From JAJFTV01 sp036825755 (GTDB lineage: Bacteria > Chloroflexota > Anaerolineae > Anaerolineales > Anaerolineaceae), in the NCBI GenBank assembly GCA_036825755.1, contig DAISXR010000011.1:1-57292 (forward strand): DNA of 57,292 bases, written 5' to 3'. A model generated the notes under the pieces. It was not told the DNA's origin and did not search any database. It was given only the letters and a program-made list of their open reading frames with translations. Positions 57,232 through 57,292 of this stretch are shown here, piece by piece (position 1 is the stretch's first letter; the number at the start of each line of letters is the position of its first letter). Position numbers and translations under genes: made by a program.

Positions 57232-57292
57232 GGGCGAGTAGCTCAATGGCAGAGCAGTGGCCTTTTAAGCCATTGGTTGAGGGTTCGAGCCC
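57232..57292 (+). tRNA. tRNA-Lys (anticodon UUU), cut by the window end
   Basis: GGGCGAG starts the acceptor arm, TA follows, and the D arm is GCTC-AATGGCA-GAGC. The anticodon arm GTGGC-CTTTTAA-GCCAT gives anticodon TTT, reading Lys codons. The T arm GGTTCGAGCC starts at the window edge. The 3' acceptor half is outside. Confidence 0.93.

Noticed and set aside
1..57292. CRISPR arrays, insertion sequences, prophage or integron features
   Set aside because: No spaced direct repeats, transposase, integrase or terminal inverted repeats were seen in the window.

Overview
The window is one scaffold piece from a bacterium that I place in the Chloroflexota, most likely class Anaerolineae. The grounds are protein flavour and gene content: an archaeal/eukaryotic-type ProS, a DHH-CBS-CCA fusion, a Ser/Thr/Pro-rich lipoprotein with an SH3-like part, LiaX/YvlB-like proteins, and a complex I cluster with two NuoM subunits. 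This is inference from memory of these families, not a search result. Two runs of exactly 100 N (37293-37392 and 44583-44682) are scaffold gaps, so this is a draft or metagenome-derived assembly.

Layout. (1) 1-17188, + strand: the end of tuf, rpsJ, then a long S10-spc-alpha ribosomal cluster (rplC to rplQ) with secY, adk, map and rpoA, followed by truA, rplM and rpsI and closed by a terminator at 17268-17304. A promoter and a folded leader precede rplC. infA is absent from its usual place. (2) 17318-18793: a MazG/methylase fusion. (3) 19004-22748: a strongly promoted unit of two duplicated beta-repeat proteins with C-terminal SHOCT-like helices, a membrane protein with the same helix at its N-terminus, and a two-TM protein; this resembles an envelope-stress module and is the least understood part. 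(4) 22943-32048: nuoA-H-J-K-L-M-M-N, a membrane-arm-only complex I cluster with two NuoM and a NuoL whose lateral helix appears extended, as expected for a four-pump (2M) complex I. (5) 32083-34419: an ATP synthase F0 unit (AtpZ/AtpI-like, a, c, and a b-delta fusion) without F1 genes, ended by a strong bidirectional terminator.

(6) 34500-46754, mixed strands: dipeptidase PepV (-), murE (+, broken by a gap), pnp and rpsO (-), proS plus an unknown helical protein (-), a GT-C-like membrane protein (+, cut by a gap) and an EF-G paralogue (-, cut by the same gap). (7) 46961-51659, - strand: a RibD/DHFR-like reductase, a lipoprotein, a GNAT acetyltransferase and a DHH-CBS-tRNA nucleotidyltransferase fusion. 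(8) 51691-57157, - strand: a peptide ABC transporter operon (binding protein, two permeases, no ATPases) followed by a cytoplasmic class A beta-lactamase-like hydrolase and an ArsR-type regulator. Its promoter region has TTGAC/GTCAA half-sites and a structured leader. The window ends inside a tRNA-Lys(UUU) gene.

Functional logic: translation and secretion core, then respiratory energy conservation (complex I membrane arm directly followed by F0), then housekeeping genes, then peptide uptake. Several promoters sit so close to their ATG (atpZ-like, murE, the 22104 gene, possibly the DHH fusion) that leaderless or near-leaderless mRNAs are likely. No CRISPR array, insertion sequence or prophage was seen.
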